This document shows positions 43,539 through 52,042 of a DNA stretch of 64,000 bases, piece after piece. A program made the translations under genes and the position numbers. The notes beneath the pieces were generated by a model, which saw only the letters and a program-made list of their open reading frames with translations, was not told where the DNA came from and did no database searches. The DNA lies in assembly GCF_004795855.1 (NCBI RefSeq), contig NZ_CP039252.1, forward strand, positions 1,426,001 through 1,490,000, in the 5' to 3' direction. Position 1 is the first letter of the stretch; the number at the start of each line of letters is the position of its first letter. This stretch comes from Hydrogenophaga sp. PAMC20947. GTDB taxonomy: Bacteria > Pseudomonadota > Gammaproteobacteria > Burkholderiales > Burkholderiaceae_C.

Positions 43539-46500
43539 TCAATTCCACTTCCGATAGCTCGAACCGATACTGCCCAGCGGCCGGTGGCAACCTGACGCAG
43601 AACAATCGGTAGCGGTCGTCGCCCTGCTCCTGTGCGTAAGGGCCATCTTTTCCATGTTGCCCAGGTAGTTGGTTCCCGTGGCGTGGCACGACTTGCACCA
43701 ACCGGCCCCCCCACCCATGCTGTTGTTGTGCTCCATCCTCATGGTCGCCCAGCTGGTGGTACTGGTGTGGCAGGCACTGCAATCCATCGCAGCGCCATTG
43801 AGCAACTGGGTTTCGGGAATATGGTTGGTCGGCTTGGCCAGTGCGCCGGTCGGACCCTGGCTGGTGAAGCTTCCGTTGTGGCACGACTTGCAGCTCGTCG
43901 CGGTCACAACCGTGTGATTCATCTTGGCGCCCGATGTGAAGCTCGTGGTGCCATGGCAACTGATGCAATTGGCCGTCGTCGGTATGTGATTTGCTGGCTT
44001 TCCAGTCGCCTGGGAACCATTGTGGCAAGTGGCACAGTTGGTGGCAGCGGTGAATGTGGTGTGGTCGATTTTGGCCCCCGTCCATAGCGTTGTGCGGTGG
44101 CAGGTGCCGCATTGCGCAGTTGTGGCAATGTGGCCGGACGGCTTGCCGGTGGCCAACGTACCGTTGTGGCAACTGGAGCAATTCGTGGCAGCCGTGAACG
44201 TGCCGTGATCCACCTTGGCACCCGTCCAGCGGGTCGTGGTGTGGCAGGTCACGCAATTGGCTGTCGTGGGCACGTGCACCGTGGGCTTGCCCGTGGCGGT
44301 CGTCCCGTTGTGGCAGGTCGTGCAATTGGTCGCTACGGTGAAGGTGCTGTGATCCACCTTGGCACCCGTCCACACGTTGGTCCTGTGGCAGGTACCACAC
44401 TGGGCTGTTGTGAGCACGTGGCCACCCGGCTTGCCGGTGGCCAATGTGCCGTTGTGGCAACTGGAACAGTTCGTGGCAGCCGTGAACGTTCCGTGATCCA
44501 CCTTGGCACCCGTCCAGCGGGTCGTGGTGTGGCAGGTTACGCAATTGGCCGTCGTGGGCACGTGCACCGTGGGCTTGCCCGTGGCGGTCGTCCCGTTGTG
44601 ACAGGTCGTGCAATTGGTCGCTACGGTGAAGGTGCTGTGATCCACCTTGGCACCCGTCCACACGTTGGTTCTGTGGCAGGTACCACACTGGGCTGTTGTG
44701 AGCACGTGGCCACTCGGCTTGCCGGTGGCCAACGTGCCGTTGTGGCAGCTGGAACAGTTCGTGGCAGCCGTGAACGTGCCGTGATCCACCTTCGCCCCCG
44801 TCCAGCGGGTCGTGGTGTGGCAGGTCACGCAATTGGCCGTCGTGGGCACGTGCACCGTGGGCTTGCCCGTGGCGGTCGTCCCGTTGTGGCAGGTCGTGCA
44901 GGTGGTGGCAGCGGTGAAACCACTGTGGTCCACTTTGGCACCCGCCCAAACGTTGGTGCTGTGGCAGGTGCCGCAGTTCGCTGCTGTGGCAATGTGACCG
45001 CTCGGCTTGCCGGTGGCCAACGTGCCGTTGTGGCAGCTGGAGCAATTCGTGGCAGCCGTGAACGTGCCGTGATTCACCTTCGCCCCCGTCCAGCGGGTCG
45101 TGGTGTGGCAGGTCACGCAATTGGCCGTCGTGGGCACGTGCACCGTGGGTTTGCCCGTGGCGGTCGTCCCGTTGTGGCAGGTCGTGCAGGTGGTGGCAGC
45201 GGTGAAACCACTGTGATCCACTTTGGCACCCGCCCAAACATTGGTGCTGTGGCAGGTGCCGCAGTTCGCTGTTGTGGCGATGTGACCGCTCGGCTTGCCG
45301 GTGGCCAACGTGCCGTTGTGGCAGCTGGAGCAATTCGTGGCAGCCGTGAACGTGCCGTGATTCACCTTCGCCCCCGTCCAGCGGGTCGTGGTGTGGCAGG
45401 TTACGCAATTGGCCGTCGTGGGCACATGCACCGTGGGCTTGCCCGTGGCGGTCGTCCCGTTGTGGCAGGTCGTGCAGGTGGTGGCAGCGGTGAAACCACT
45501 GTGGTCCACTTTGGCACCCGTCCAGTTGACAGTGGTGTGGCACGTTGCGCAATTCGCAGTCGTGGCGATATGCCCACCTGGTTTGCCCGTGGCTTGAGTT
45601 CCATTGTGGCAACTGGCGCAGTTGGTCGAAGCATTGAACCCGCTGTGGTCTACCTTGGCCCCCGTCCAACCGGTGGTCGAATGACACGTACCGCAATTGC
45701 CGGTCGTGGCAATGTGGGTGTTCGATTTGCCCGTTGCAAACGTTCCGTTGTGGCAGCTGGTGCAATTTGTGGCCGCATTGAAGGCGCTGTGGTTGACCTT
45801 GGCGCCGGTCCATCGAGCCGTGCTGTGGCATGCTCCACAGCTGGCCGTTGTCGGCAGGTGATTGGACGGTTTGCCGCTGGCTTGCGCGCCGTTATGGCAA
45901 CTGGCGCAGTTGGTGGCCGCATTGAAACCGCTGTGGTCCACCTTGGCACCCGCCCATGTGGTCGTGCTGTGGCAAGTCACGCAGTTCGCTGTTGTTGATA
46001 TATGACCGCTGGGCTTGCCCTTCGCACGGGTGCCGTTGTGGCAGGTCGAGCAATTGGTGCTGCTGTTAAAGGCTTTGTGATCGACAACCGCGCCGGTCCA
46101 ACGAGCGGTGCTGTGACAAGTCACGCAATTGGCTGTGGTTTGCACATGGTTAGCGGTCTTGCCAGTGGCCATGGTGCCGTTGTGGCAACTTGCGCAATTG
46201 GTTGAAGCATTGAACCCACTGTGGTTCACCTTGGCGCCAGCCCATGCGTTTGTGCTATGACAGCTGACGCAATTCGCAGAGGTGGTTACGTGGTTCGCTG
46301 ACTTGCCTTTGGCTTGCTGCCCATTGTGACAACTGGCGCAGTTGGTTGCAGCCGAAAATCCGCTGTGGTCGACCTTGGCGCCCGACCACGTGGCGGTGTT
46401 GTGACAGGTGGCGCAATTTGCCGTGGTCGGCGTGTGGTTTCCGGGTTTCCCCTTGGCCTTGGTTCCGTTATGGCAACTGGCGCAATTGGTGCTGCTGCTG

Positions 46501-47300
46501 AACGCGCTATGGTCCACCCGCGCGCCACTCCACTTGGACGTGCTGTGGCAAGTCGCGCAATTGGCCTGCGTCGCGATGTGACCGCTCGACTTGCCCGTCG
46601 CGAGGGTGCCATTGTGGCAACTGGCGCAATTGGTTGCCTGAGTGAACCCTCCATGATCTACCTTGGCATTTGCCCATTGCGTTGTGCTGTGGCAATTGCT
46701 GCAAGACAGGTTGGACGGTACGGGAAGGTGCGTTGCGGATTTGCCAGTGGCCTTGGAGCCGTCGTGGCAAGTTTCACAGGTGCCCGGCAATACGCCAGCG
46801 TGATCGAATTTGCTCGCGGGGGTCCAGACTGCTGTGCGGTGACAGCTGTCGCATGATGCCTTGGTGGGAATATGGCCCTGCGATTTTCCTGGGGCATTCG
46901 ATCCGTTGTGGCAGGTGGTGCAACGCCCGGCGGCCACACTGGCATGTGAGAACTTCACCCCCGCAAAGGTCTGCGTGGTGTGGCATGTATCACACGCCGC
47001 CGTGGTCACAACGTGTTGTTGTGGCATGACGGTATTGTTCTTGGCCAAACGAGCCCCGCTGAGGTGGCAACTGGCGCATTCTTTTGGCGTCCCCTTGAAC
47101 ACGCCCTTGATGTGGCAAGACTCGCAGCGAGTGGTGCTGTGCACCCCGCTCAGCGCAAAACCCGTTTTCGTGTGATCAAACGAAGTTCGACCGGCCGCCT
47201 GCGCCATCACCGCGCCGCTTGCGAACACCAGCAGCAGTGCCATCATCCATCGGACGACACCGGCCGCAGCGGGCCACTGTAGGACGTCGTCGGTTTTCAT
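43539..47300 (-). CDS. giant multiheme cytochrome c (48 CXXCH plus one CX4CH)
   Basis: 1253 residues. Signal peptide (WMMALLLVFASGAVMAQAAG). By counting the translation I find 48 CXXCH motifs and a last one of CX4CH type (CSASGCH, 43584-43604), so up to 49 hemes, about one per 26 residues. Almost all follow the pattern CxxCHNGxxATGKP-x-H and CxxCHxTxxWxGAKVDH, a 48-residue two-heme unit; the extra His in each (GHIATT and KVDH) suits bis-His ligation. Hemes 24-43 lie in five near-identical 96-residue units (288 bp). ATG 47300 has AAGGAG and overlaps the upstream cytochrome by 4 bp. Soluble, periplasmic or extracellular; role in long-range electron transport is inferred. Confidence 0.93.
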   Translation of the reverse strand: MKTDDVLQWPAAAGVVRWMMALLLVFASGAVMAQAAGRTSFDHTKTGFALSGVHSTTRCESCHIKGVFKGTPKECASCHLSGARLAKNNTVMPQQHVVTTAACDTCHTTQTFAGVKFSHASVAAGRCTTCHNGSNAPGKSQGHIPTKASCDSCHRTAVWTPASKFDHAGVLPGTCETCHDGSKATGKSATHLPVPSNLSCSNCHSTTQWANAKVDHGGFTQATNCASCHNGTLATGKSSGHIATQANCATCHSTSKWSGARVDHSAFSSSTNCASCHNGTKAKGKPGNHTPTTANCATCHNTATWSGAKVDHSGFSAATNCASCHNGQQAKGKSANHVTTSANCVSCHSTNAWAGAKVNHSGFNASTNCASCHNGTMATGKTANHVQTTANCVTCHSTARWTGAVVDHKAFNSSTNCSTCHNGTRAKGKPSGHISTTANCVTCHSTTTWAGAKVDHSGFNAATNCASCHNGAQASGKPSNHLPTTASCGACHSTARWTGAKVNHSAFNAATNCTSCHNGTFATGKSNTHIATTGNCGTCHSTTGWTGAKVDHSGFNASTNCASCHNGTQATGKPGGHIATTANCATCHTTVNWTGAKVDHSGFTAATTCTTCHNGTTATGKPTVHVPTTANCVTCHTTTRWTGAKVNHGTFTAATNCSSCHNGTLATGKPSGHIATTANCGTCHSTNVWAGAKVDHSGFTAATTCTTCHNGTTATGKPTVHVPTTANCVTCHTTTRWTGAKVNHGTFTAATNCSSCHNGTLATGKPSGHIATAANCGTCHSTNVWAGAKVDHSGFTAATTCTTCHNGTTATGKPTVHVPTTANCVTCHTTTRWTGAKVDHGTFTAATNCSSCHNGTLATGKPSGHVLTTAQCGTCHRTNVWTGAKVDHSTFTVATNCTTCHNGTTATGKPTVHVPTTANCVTCHTTTRWTGAKVDHGTFTAATNCSSCHNGTLATGKPGGHVLTTAQCGTCHRTNVWTGAKVDHSTFTVATNCTTCHNGTTATGKPTVHVPTTANCVTCHTTTRWTGAKVDHGTFTAATNCSSCHNGTLATGKPSGHIATTAQCGTCHRTTLWTGAKIDHTTFTAATNCATCHNGSQATGKPANHIPTTANCISCHGTTSFTSGAKMNHTVVTATSCKSCHNGSFTSQGPTGALAKPTNHIPETQLLNGAAMDCSACHTSTTSWATMRMEHNNSMGGGAGWCKSCHATGTNYLGNMEKMALTHRSRATTATDCSASGCHRPLGSIGSSYRKWN
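44037..45476 (-). repeat. five tandem 288-bp repeats in the 49-heme cytochrome gene
   Basis: The stretch encoding hemes 24-43 is built of five units of 288 bp, four CXXCH each. Recognisable start points (encoding the CTTCHNGTTATGKPTV block) recur every 288 bp. The copies differ by few bases. Recombination between them would change the protein by four hemes at a time. Confidence 0.85.
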
Positions 47301-49282
47301 GTGCGCTCCTTCAGCCTGGCACTTGCACCAGGCGGTGAACTCCTACGCCAAAAATGGCTGGCAAATCCAAGAACTGGCATTCGCTCAGCCACCAAGTCAC
47401 GTTCGTCTGCACCTTCATTCAAACTGAACCGATTCAGTACGTCGCTCCACTTTTTCGTGGAATGACACGTCTCACATCGCACACCAAACTGCGCATCGTG
47501 AACATCGTCCTTGCGGTGGCAACTCACACAGTTGTTGCCCACCGAAGCGAAGCCCTTGCCCTTTGGAGCGGGCTGGGAATGGCAACTTTCACACGCCACG
47601 TTGATATGTGAACCACTCAACAAATATTGGGTGCGTTTGTCGTGGTTGAAATCCCAGATCGCCCAGGCGCGGGTGTTATGACAGGTCTCGCACTTTTCTC
47701 CGAACTTGGATTTGTGCTTGTCTTCCACTTTGTGGCAGGCGTAGCAATCGCTTGATGCATCTTTGTACCGATTGCTTTCGTGGCACTTCTCGCACTTGAC
47801 CGGTACGTGTTTGCCCGTCAACGGAAATGTGGTCTTGGCGTGGTCAAAGCGTGTGCCCTTCCAGTCGCGATCGCTGTGGCAGGTTTCGCAGGACTTCCCA
47901 AGCTGACCTTCGTGCTTGTCGTCTTTGGTATGGCAGCTGTAGCAATCCAGTGGCGTTTTTCGAAAACTCTTCAGATTTTTGTGGCAAGAGTCACATTTCA
48001 CGACACGCTCAGCGTGTGCGTTTCGCAACGGGAATTTCGTTCGATCGTGGTCAAAGCGGCCTTTGGTGGTCTTCCAGTCGCGTTCGCTGTGACAGTCCCC
48101 ACACTTTTCGCCCAGCGTGGTTTCGTGTTTGTCGTCCTTCTTGTGGCAAGCAAAGCACGCTGTGGGCGCATCTTTGAACACCGCGCTGTCGTGGCATTCT
48201 TTGCACTCGATCTGCACGTGTTTTCCTGCCAGTGGGAAGCTGGTTTTGGCGTGATCGAACTTGGGTGGCTCTTTCCAACTGCGCTCGGTATGGCAGCTCC
48301 CACAATCCTTGCCCAACGTGTCCTTGTGCTTGTCGTCGCCCTTGTGGCAGGCGTAGCAGTCCTGACTCAGCTTGACCTTGTAAAGGTTGCCGGAATGGCA
48401 ACTGCTGCATTCTGTCGACCGATGCTTGCCACGCAAAAGGTATTTGGTGTCGGTGTCGTGGTTGAAGTTGGCCGGCTTCCAAGCCTTGGTGCTGTGGCAC
48501 GCATCGCATTTTTCACCGTACTGTCCTCGATGGCCTTGGCGACTGTCATCGTCCTTTTTGTGGCACCCGATGCAAGTGCGAACCGTTTCCTTGTAATCAT
48601 TGTTTTTGTGGCAATCGGCGCACTTGATATCGGCATGCTTTCCCGTCAACGAAAAACGTGTTTTCTTGTCGTGATCAAACTGGGTCTCCTTCCAGCTCGC
48701 CTCCGAATGGCAATCGGCACACTTGACGCCAAGGCCGCCCTTGTGCACATCGTCCTTCTTGTGACAGCTGTTGCAGTCCAGTGGCGCCTCACTGTATTTT
48801 TTGCCCGCTTGATGGCACTTCACGCAGTCCACTTTTTCATGCTTGCCGAGCAAGCGGTAGTCGGTGATGGCGTGGTCAAAAGTTCTTTTGTCGAGCTCGA
48901 CAATTTGGGCATTTCGCCCCTTGTGGTCGGTATGGCAGGTGTTGCAAGCTTGCGGCTTGGATCGCCCATGAAAACCTTTGCGCGCTCTCACGTCAGCACC
49001 TACGTCTTTGTGGCATGACATGCAAAGGCCGTTTTGAGCAGCCCGGTCGAACTTCACGTGGCACTGAGCGCAATCTTCCTCGTATTTGGCATGACCCTGA
49101 ATCACTTTCCCGGGCGCCAAGATGGATTCGATCGATTGGGCTGCAGCTGTCGGCGTTTGTGAGAGACCGAAGGCGACCAAGATGCACAGACCCAGCCTCT
49201 GCAACGCAACGAGGATGTTCGAAGAGTGCAGCCATGGTCGCAAACCTTGCCTCTGCTCAGTAAGCGTGAACCGCCACCACAT
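47297..49282 (-). CDS. 24-heme cytochrome c
   Basis: 661 residues. Signal peptide (LGLCILVAFGLSQTPTAAAQ) after a charged N-region. I count 24 CXXCH motifs, arranged as a repeating ~70-residue three-heme unit with CHKKDDxH, FDHxKTxFPLxGKH and CxxCHSxxxWK elements; the many extra His suit bis-His hemes. The C-terminal ~45 residues have no heme. The ATG at 49282 lies inside the 3' end of the cytochrome b gene (26-bp overlap) and lacks a good ribosome binding site; translational coupling is likely. Probably periplasmic, passing electrons from the membrane cytochrome b to the larger cytochrome. Confidence 0.92.
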   Translation of the reverse strand: MWWRFTLTEQRQGLRPWLHSSNILVALQRLGLCILVAFGLSQTPTAAAQSIESILAPGKVIQGHAKYEEDCAQCHVKFDRAAQNGLCMSCHKDVGADVRARKGFHGRSKPQACNTCHTDHKGRNAQIVELDKRTFDHAITDYRLLGKHEKVDCVKCHQAGKKYSEAPLDCNSCHKKDDVHKGGLGVKCADCHSEASWKETQFDHDKKTRFSLTGKHADIKCADCHKNNDYKETVRTCIGCHKKDDDSRQGHRGQYGEKCDACHSTKAWKPANFNHDTDTKYLLRGKHRSTECSSCHSGNLYKVKLSQDCYACHKGDDKHKDTLGKDCGSCHTERSWKEPPKFDHAKTSFPLAGKHVQIECKECHDSAVFKDAPTACFACHKKDDKHETTLGEKCGDCHSERDWKTTKGRFDHDRTKFPLRNAHAERVVKCDSCHKNLKSFRKTPLDCYSCHTKDDKHEGQLGKSCETCHSDRDWKGTRFDHAKTTFPLTGKHVPVKCEKCHESNRYKDASSDCYACHKVEDKHKSKFGEKCETCHNTRAWAIWDFNHDKRTQYLLSGSHINVACESCHSQPAPKGKGFASVGNNCVSCHRKDDVHDAQFGVRCETCHSTKKWSDVLNRFSLNEGADERDLVAERMPVLGFASHFWRRSSPPGASARLKERT

Positions 49283-50213
49283 GCACGATCGAACTCAAGA
49301 CCAGCAGGTAGACAAACGGAATGTGGGCCACGTGCCACAACGAAAACAGCCGCTCGTACGCCGTGAATTGCGCGACACGCACCACCGCATTGAGATACCT
49401 GCGCACAAGCTTTCTTGCCTGGCGTTGGCGCTTTTCATGGTTTTCGCCATCCCATCCACCCTGCTTTGCCAGCAAAGCCAAAGGAGCCTGTAACTCACGA
49501 ACGCACTGCCTGTAGGTCCACCACTGCCTGACAGGAAGCCAGAAAACACGGCGAACACATGCCACAAACCCGGGCCTGGCACTGACTTCATTCTGGCCAA
49601 ACGCGACAAGGCGGCGCTCCACCTCTGGAGCGAATTGCAAACGCGAGTAAGCCTCTTTTTGATCCAGCCCGGATTTCTCCCGCAATGCTTGCAGGTCACT
49701 TTGTTCACCATGCAGACCCCGGTTGACCCGGCTGTAAAAGAATCGGCCAATGACGCCACTGAGGGCAACAATCACCATGCTGTAAAAAGCAGCGGCTGCA
49801 TTGAGAGAGCGAAGCTGAAAGGTGGAGTGCACCAAAATCAGCACAGGGCCACCCACGCCCAACAGCATGTGAGCCAGAAACCACCATTTCGCTTTGCCCC
49901 AGTTTTGGGCAAAGCGAAAGCGCTTTCTCAATGGGTAGCTGAACAACAGAAGCATCATGACGCCGCCAACGACACCAATCCAGTACCCGACATCATCACC
50001 GGCAGTAAACAGCTCCAGCTGCGTCACGCGCCAAGCTCCCCAGGTCAACATTACAAGGGTCAGGTACACAAGAAAATCGGTCGGCACGCGACTTGCCCGG
50101 GCGGGACGCACTTTGGCGTCGATGTTGGCAAAGCCAGAGCTGGTGAGAACAGATGGGGTGTCGAGGCGACTGCTGGCCGCTTGATAAGTACCTGTTTTCA
50201 ATGTTGCACCCAT
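49257..50213 (-). CDS. membrane b-type cytochrome, likely quinone-linked, first gene of the electron-transfer operon
   Basis: 318 residues. Five predicted membrane spans: FLVYLTLVMLTWGAWRV, YWIGVVGGVMMLLLFSY, FLAHMLLGVGGPVLILVHS, FYSMVIVALSGVIGRFFY, and the C-terminal HIPFVYLLVLSSIVHVVAVH. The third and fifth spans each carry two His at b-heme spacing (H..H 14 and 12 residues apart), consistent with two stacked hemes. A soluble loop of about 100 residues lies between spans 4 and 5. No CXXCH. Ferric-reductase/diheme cytochrome b superfamily is the nearest match I recognise, with low certainty. Overlaps the 24-heme cytochrome gene by 26 bp. Confidence 0.78.
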   Translation of the reverse strand: MGATLKTGTYQAASSRLDTPSVLTSSGFANIDAKVRPARASRVPTDFLVYLTLVMLTWGAWRVTQLELFTAGDDVGYWIGVVGGVMMLLLFSYPLRKRFRFAQNWGKAKWWFLAHMLLGVGGPVLILVHSTFQLRSLNAAAAFYSMVIVALSGVIGRFFYSRVNRGLHGEQSDLQALREKSGLDQKEAYSRLQFAPEVERRLVAFGQNEVSARPGFVACVRRVFWLPVRQWWTYRQCVRELQAPLALLAKQGGWDGENHEKRQRQARKLVRRYLNAVVRVAQFTAYERLFSLWHVAHIPFVYLLVLSSIVHVVAVHAY

Positions 50214-50230
50214 AAACTACCCCACATAAC

Positions 50231-50268
50231 GATTGCGCACTCCGCAATCAAACAATCAACTTAATCAA
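50231..50268 (-). promoter_or_regulatory. dyad and triple TTGATT repeat upstream of the cytochrome operon
   Basis: GATTGCG-N5-CGCAATC lies 18 bp before the cytochrome b ATG, with TTGATT three times (spaced 8-9 bp) just upstream on the minus strand. TTGATT could be FNR half-sites or overlapping -35 elements; a TATGTG downstream at suitable distance could be a weak -10. Regulator not identified. Confidence 0.4.
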
Positions 50269-50665
50269 AGCCATGGCAGGCATATTCAATAAAGTCTTGG
50301 CGTTTCAAACCTCAGTGCAGCAGGCCTCCACGGCACTGCCAACAAGCGAACAATAGAAACCGAACAACCGCCTCTGCCGCAACACTTGGCACGGGGTCAT
50401 GCTACGGCTCCAGGGCGATTTCACACATGGGGATAGGTACCCAATCTTGTAATCGGTCGTGTGGAGGTATCAGATTAGTTACATCGAAGGTGCAAAATGC
50501 ACTTCTCTTTTGGCCACATGTGGGCCTTCGCGCACGGCTCTCAGTGCATGGCGCACTGGCACGGCTGACAGCGTCGTCAGATCAAAGCCCGGCTCCGAAC
50601 TGCTCCCACCCGCTCTCGCTCGTCAATTGGCTGCCTGGCAACCCGCAGGGTATGTGCAAAACAAA

Positions 50666-50696
50666 AAACCCCGTAAGTCGGTGACTTACGGGGTTT
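50666..50696 (-). terminator. rho-independent terminator of the tRNA-Val gene
   Basis: Perfect 14-bp stem (AAACCCCGTAAGTC, reverse complement across a 3-nt loop) followed on the minus strand by T-rich sequence, directly after the tRNA 3' end. It may also work in the plus direction. Confidence 0.9.
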
Positions 50697-50702
50697 CGTG
50701 TT

Positions 50703-50777
50703 TGGTGGGCGGTGCAGGGTTCGAACCTGCGACCCCTGCCGTGTGAAGGCAGTGCTCTACCACTGAGCTAACCGCCC
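50703..50777 (-). tRNA. tRNA-Val (anticodon CAC)
   Basis: 75 nt with encoded CCA (minus strand; 5' end at 50777). Acceptor stem GGGCGGT pairs with ACCGCCC. The anticodon stem CTGCC/GGCAG encloses loop TTCACAC, so the anticodon is CAC. T arm GCAGG-TTCGAAC-CCTGC is intact. Followed by a strong terminator. Confidence 0.97.
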
Positions 50778-50809
50778 GATTAATCTTTTCGATCTCTCGG
50801 AAGCCTCAA

Positions 50810-50815
50810 ATTATA
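50810..50815 (-). promoter_or_regulatory. -10 element of the tRNA-Val promoter
   Basis: TATAAT on the minus strand, 33 bp before the tRNA 5' end, in the gap between dnaQ and the tRNA. A good -35 at 17 bp is not seen, so transcription from upstream is also possible. Confidence 0.55.
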
Positions 50816-50876
50816 GCGTGGATTTTTCATTTTTGAGACTCAAACGCATTTTCTTCGATCTTTTTCACCATCCACT

Positions 50877-51584
50877 TCAGGCCGGTTGGGACAAGCGCCA
50901 AAGGGTCTTGCCTTTGGAAGCTTTGTCCAGGTCTTGCAAGCCGCTTTCGTGTGCCTGAACTTCCTGTTCGTTGGCCCGCAGCACGGGCAGTTCGAATTGA
51001 CGAAGGTCGACCACCACCAGTTCCTGACCTTCTTCGGCTGTCTCCTCGCCTTCGATGAGCAGGGCATCCTGGCCTCGCGTCATGTTGATGTAGACATCAG
51101 CGAGCAGCTCGGCATCCAGCAAGGCGCCGTGCAGGGTTCGACCGGAATTGTCAACTTCAAGGCGATCGCACAAGGCATCCAGGCCGTTGCGTTTGCCCGG
51201 AAACATTTCCTTGGCCATGACCAAGCTGTCAATGACGCCCGAGAGCCGGCTTCGCAGGGACGGCCAACCCATCAGGCTGTACTCCTTGTTGAGGAAGCCC
51301 ATGTCAAAGGGTGCGTTGTGGATGATCAGCTCTGCGCCGTCAAGGTAGTCCAGCAACTCCTGAGCGATCACGTCGAACTTGGGCTTCTCGCGCAAGAACT
51401 CGTTGCTGATGCCGTGCACCTTGAGCGCGTCTTCGTGGCTGTCGCGCTCAGGGTTGACGTAAAAATGCAGGTTGTTGCCGGTGAGCTTTCGATTCAGCAG
51501 CTCCACGCATCCGATTTCAATGATGCGATCGCCGTTTTCTGGCGAAAGTCCGGTGGTTTCAGTGTCAAGAACGATTTGGCGCAT
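50877..51584 (-). CDS. dnaQ: DNA polymerase III epsilon subunit (3'-5' proofreading exonuclease)
   Basis: 235 residues. DEDDh exonuclease motifs: LDTETTGLSP (Exo I), HNAPFDMGFL (Exo II) and HGALLDAELLADVY (Exo III). The short C-terminal tail is typical for the polymerase-binding segment. Lies between the isc operon and the tRNA, in the same orientation. Confidence 0.96.
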   Translation of the reverse strand: MRQIVLDTETTGLSPENGDRIIEIGCVELLNRKLTGNNLHFYVNPERDSHEDALKVHGISNEFLREKPKFDVIAQELLDYLDGAELIIHNAPFDMGFLNKEYSLMGWPSLRSRLSGVIDSLVMAKEMFPGKRNGLDALCDRLEVDNSGRTLHGALLDAELLADVYINMTRGQDALLIEGEETAEEGQELVVVDLRQFELPVLRANEQEVQAHESGLQDLDKASKGKTLWRLSQPA

Positions 51585-51649
51585 GGCCTGAGTTTAGCGG
51601 GGTATTTGACGGTGACCCTGAGCAGCCGAGGGCAATCAAACCACCGCTC

Positions 51650-51988
51650 TCAGTGAAGCTCCTTGGCGTGATTGATCGAATATTTTGGAATTTCGACCGT
51701 CACGTTTTCCTGCGCCAGGATGGCCTGGCATGACAGCCGTGACTGCGGCTCTAGGCCCCAAGCACGGTCGAGCAGGTCTTCCTCGTTTTCATCGAGTTCA
51801 TTCAGGCTGGCAAACCCCTCCCGCACGATCACATGGCAGGTGGTGCAGGCGCACACCATGTCACACGCGTGTTCGATCGCGACATCGTTATCGAGCAAAG
51901 CTTCACAAATGGAGGTGCCCGCCGGCGCGTTGACTTCTTTGCCTTGAGGACAGTACTCGGGGTGGGGGAGAATTTTGATCGTGGGCAT
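51650..51988 (-). CDS. fdx: ISC-type [2Fe-2S] ferredoxin
   Basis: 112 residues. Plant/adrenodoxin-like ferredoxin with Cys ligands in CDMVCACTTCHVIV and a fourth in LSCQAI. Donates electrons for cluster assembly on IscU. Last gene of the isc operon. Confidence 0.96.
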   Translation of the reverse strand: MPTIKILPHPEYCPQGKEVNAPAGTSICEALLDNDVAIEHACDMVCACTTCHVIVREGFASLNELDENEEDLLDRAWGLEPQSRLSCQAILAQENVTVEIPKYSINHAKELH

Positions 51989-52042
51989 GTGAGATACAGA
52001 TAGTGGGCCTTGACTTGGGCAGGCCGTGTGGGCAACGCGGAC

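Larger units (their letters stand above)
50214..50702. other. 489-bp intergenic region upstream of the electron-transfer operon
   Basis: Contains the promoter region of the minus-strand operon and, at the far end, the tRNA terminator. Near the cytochrome b ATG is an inverted repeat GATTGCG-N5-CGCAATC (50231-50249) next to three direct TTGATT repeats on the minus strand (50246-50251, 50254-50259, 50263-50268). No gene seen in the rest. Confidence 0.55.

Noticed and set aside
44037..45476. CRISPR-like spacing of repeats
   Set aside because: Units are 288 bp, coding, in frame and without spacers; they encode heme-binding repeats.
43468..45831. Minus-strand frame of 787 codons in another phase across the cytochrome repeats
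   Set aside because: Repeats keep the frame open; the translation is a string of His/Gln/Leu without the cytochrome pattern or a start signal. The real gene is in the CXXCH frame.
44097..45998. Long plus-strand open frame of 633 codons in the cytochrome gene
   Set aside because: It is a shadow of the tandem repeats on the opposite strand. It has no ribosome binding site, signal peptide or known domain, and its composition (many RPAGR/VHLGTR blocks) mirrors the CXXCH repeat.
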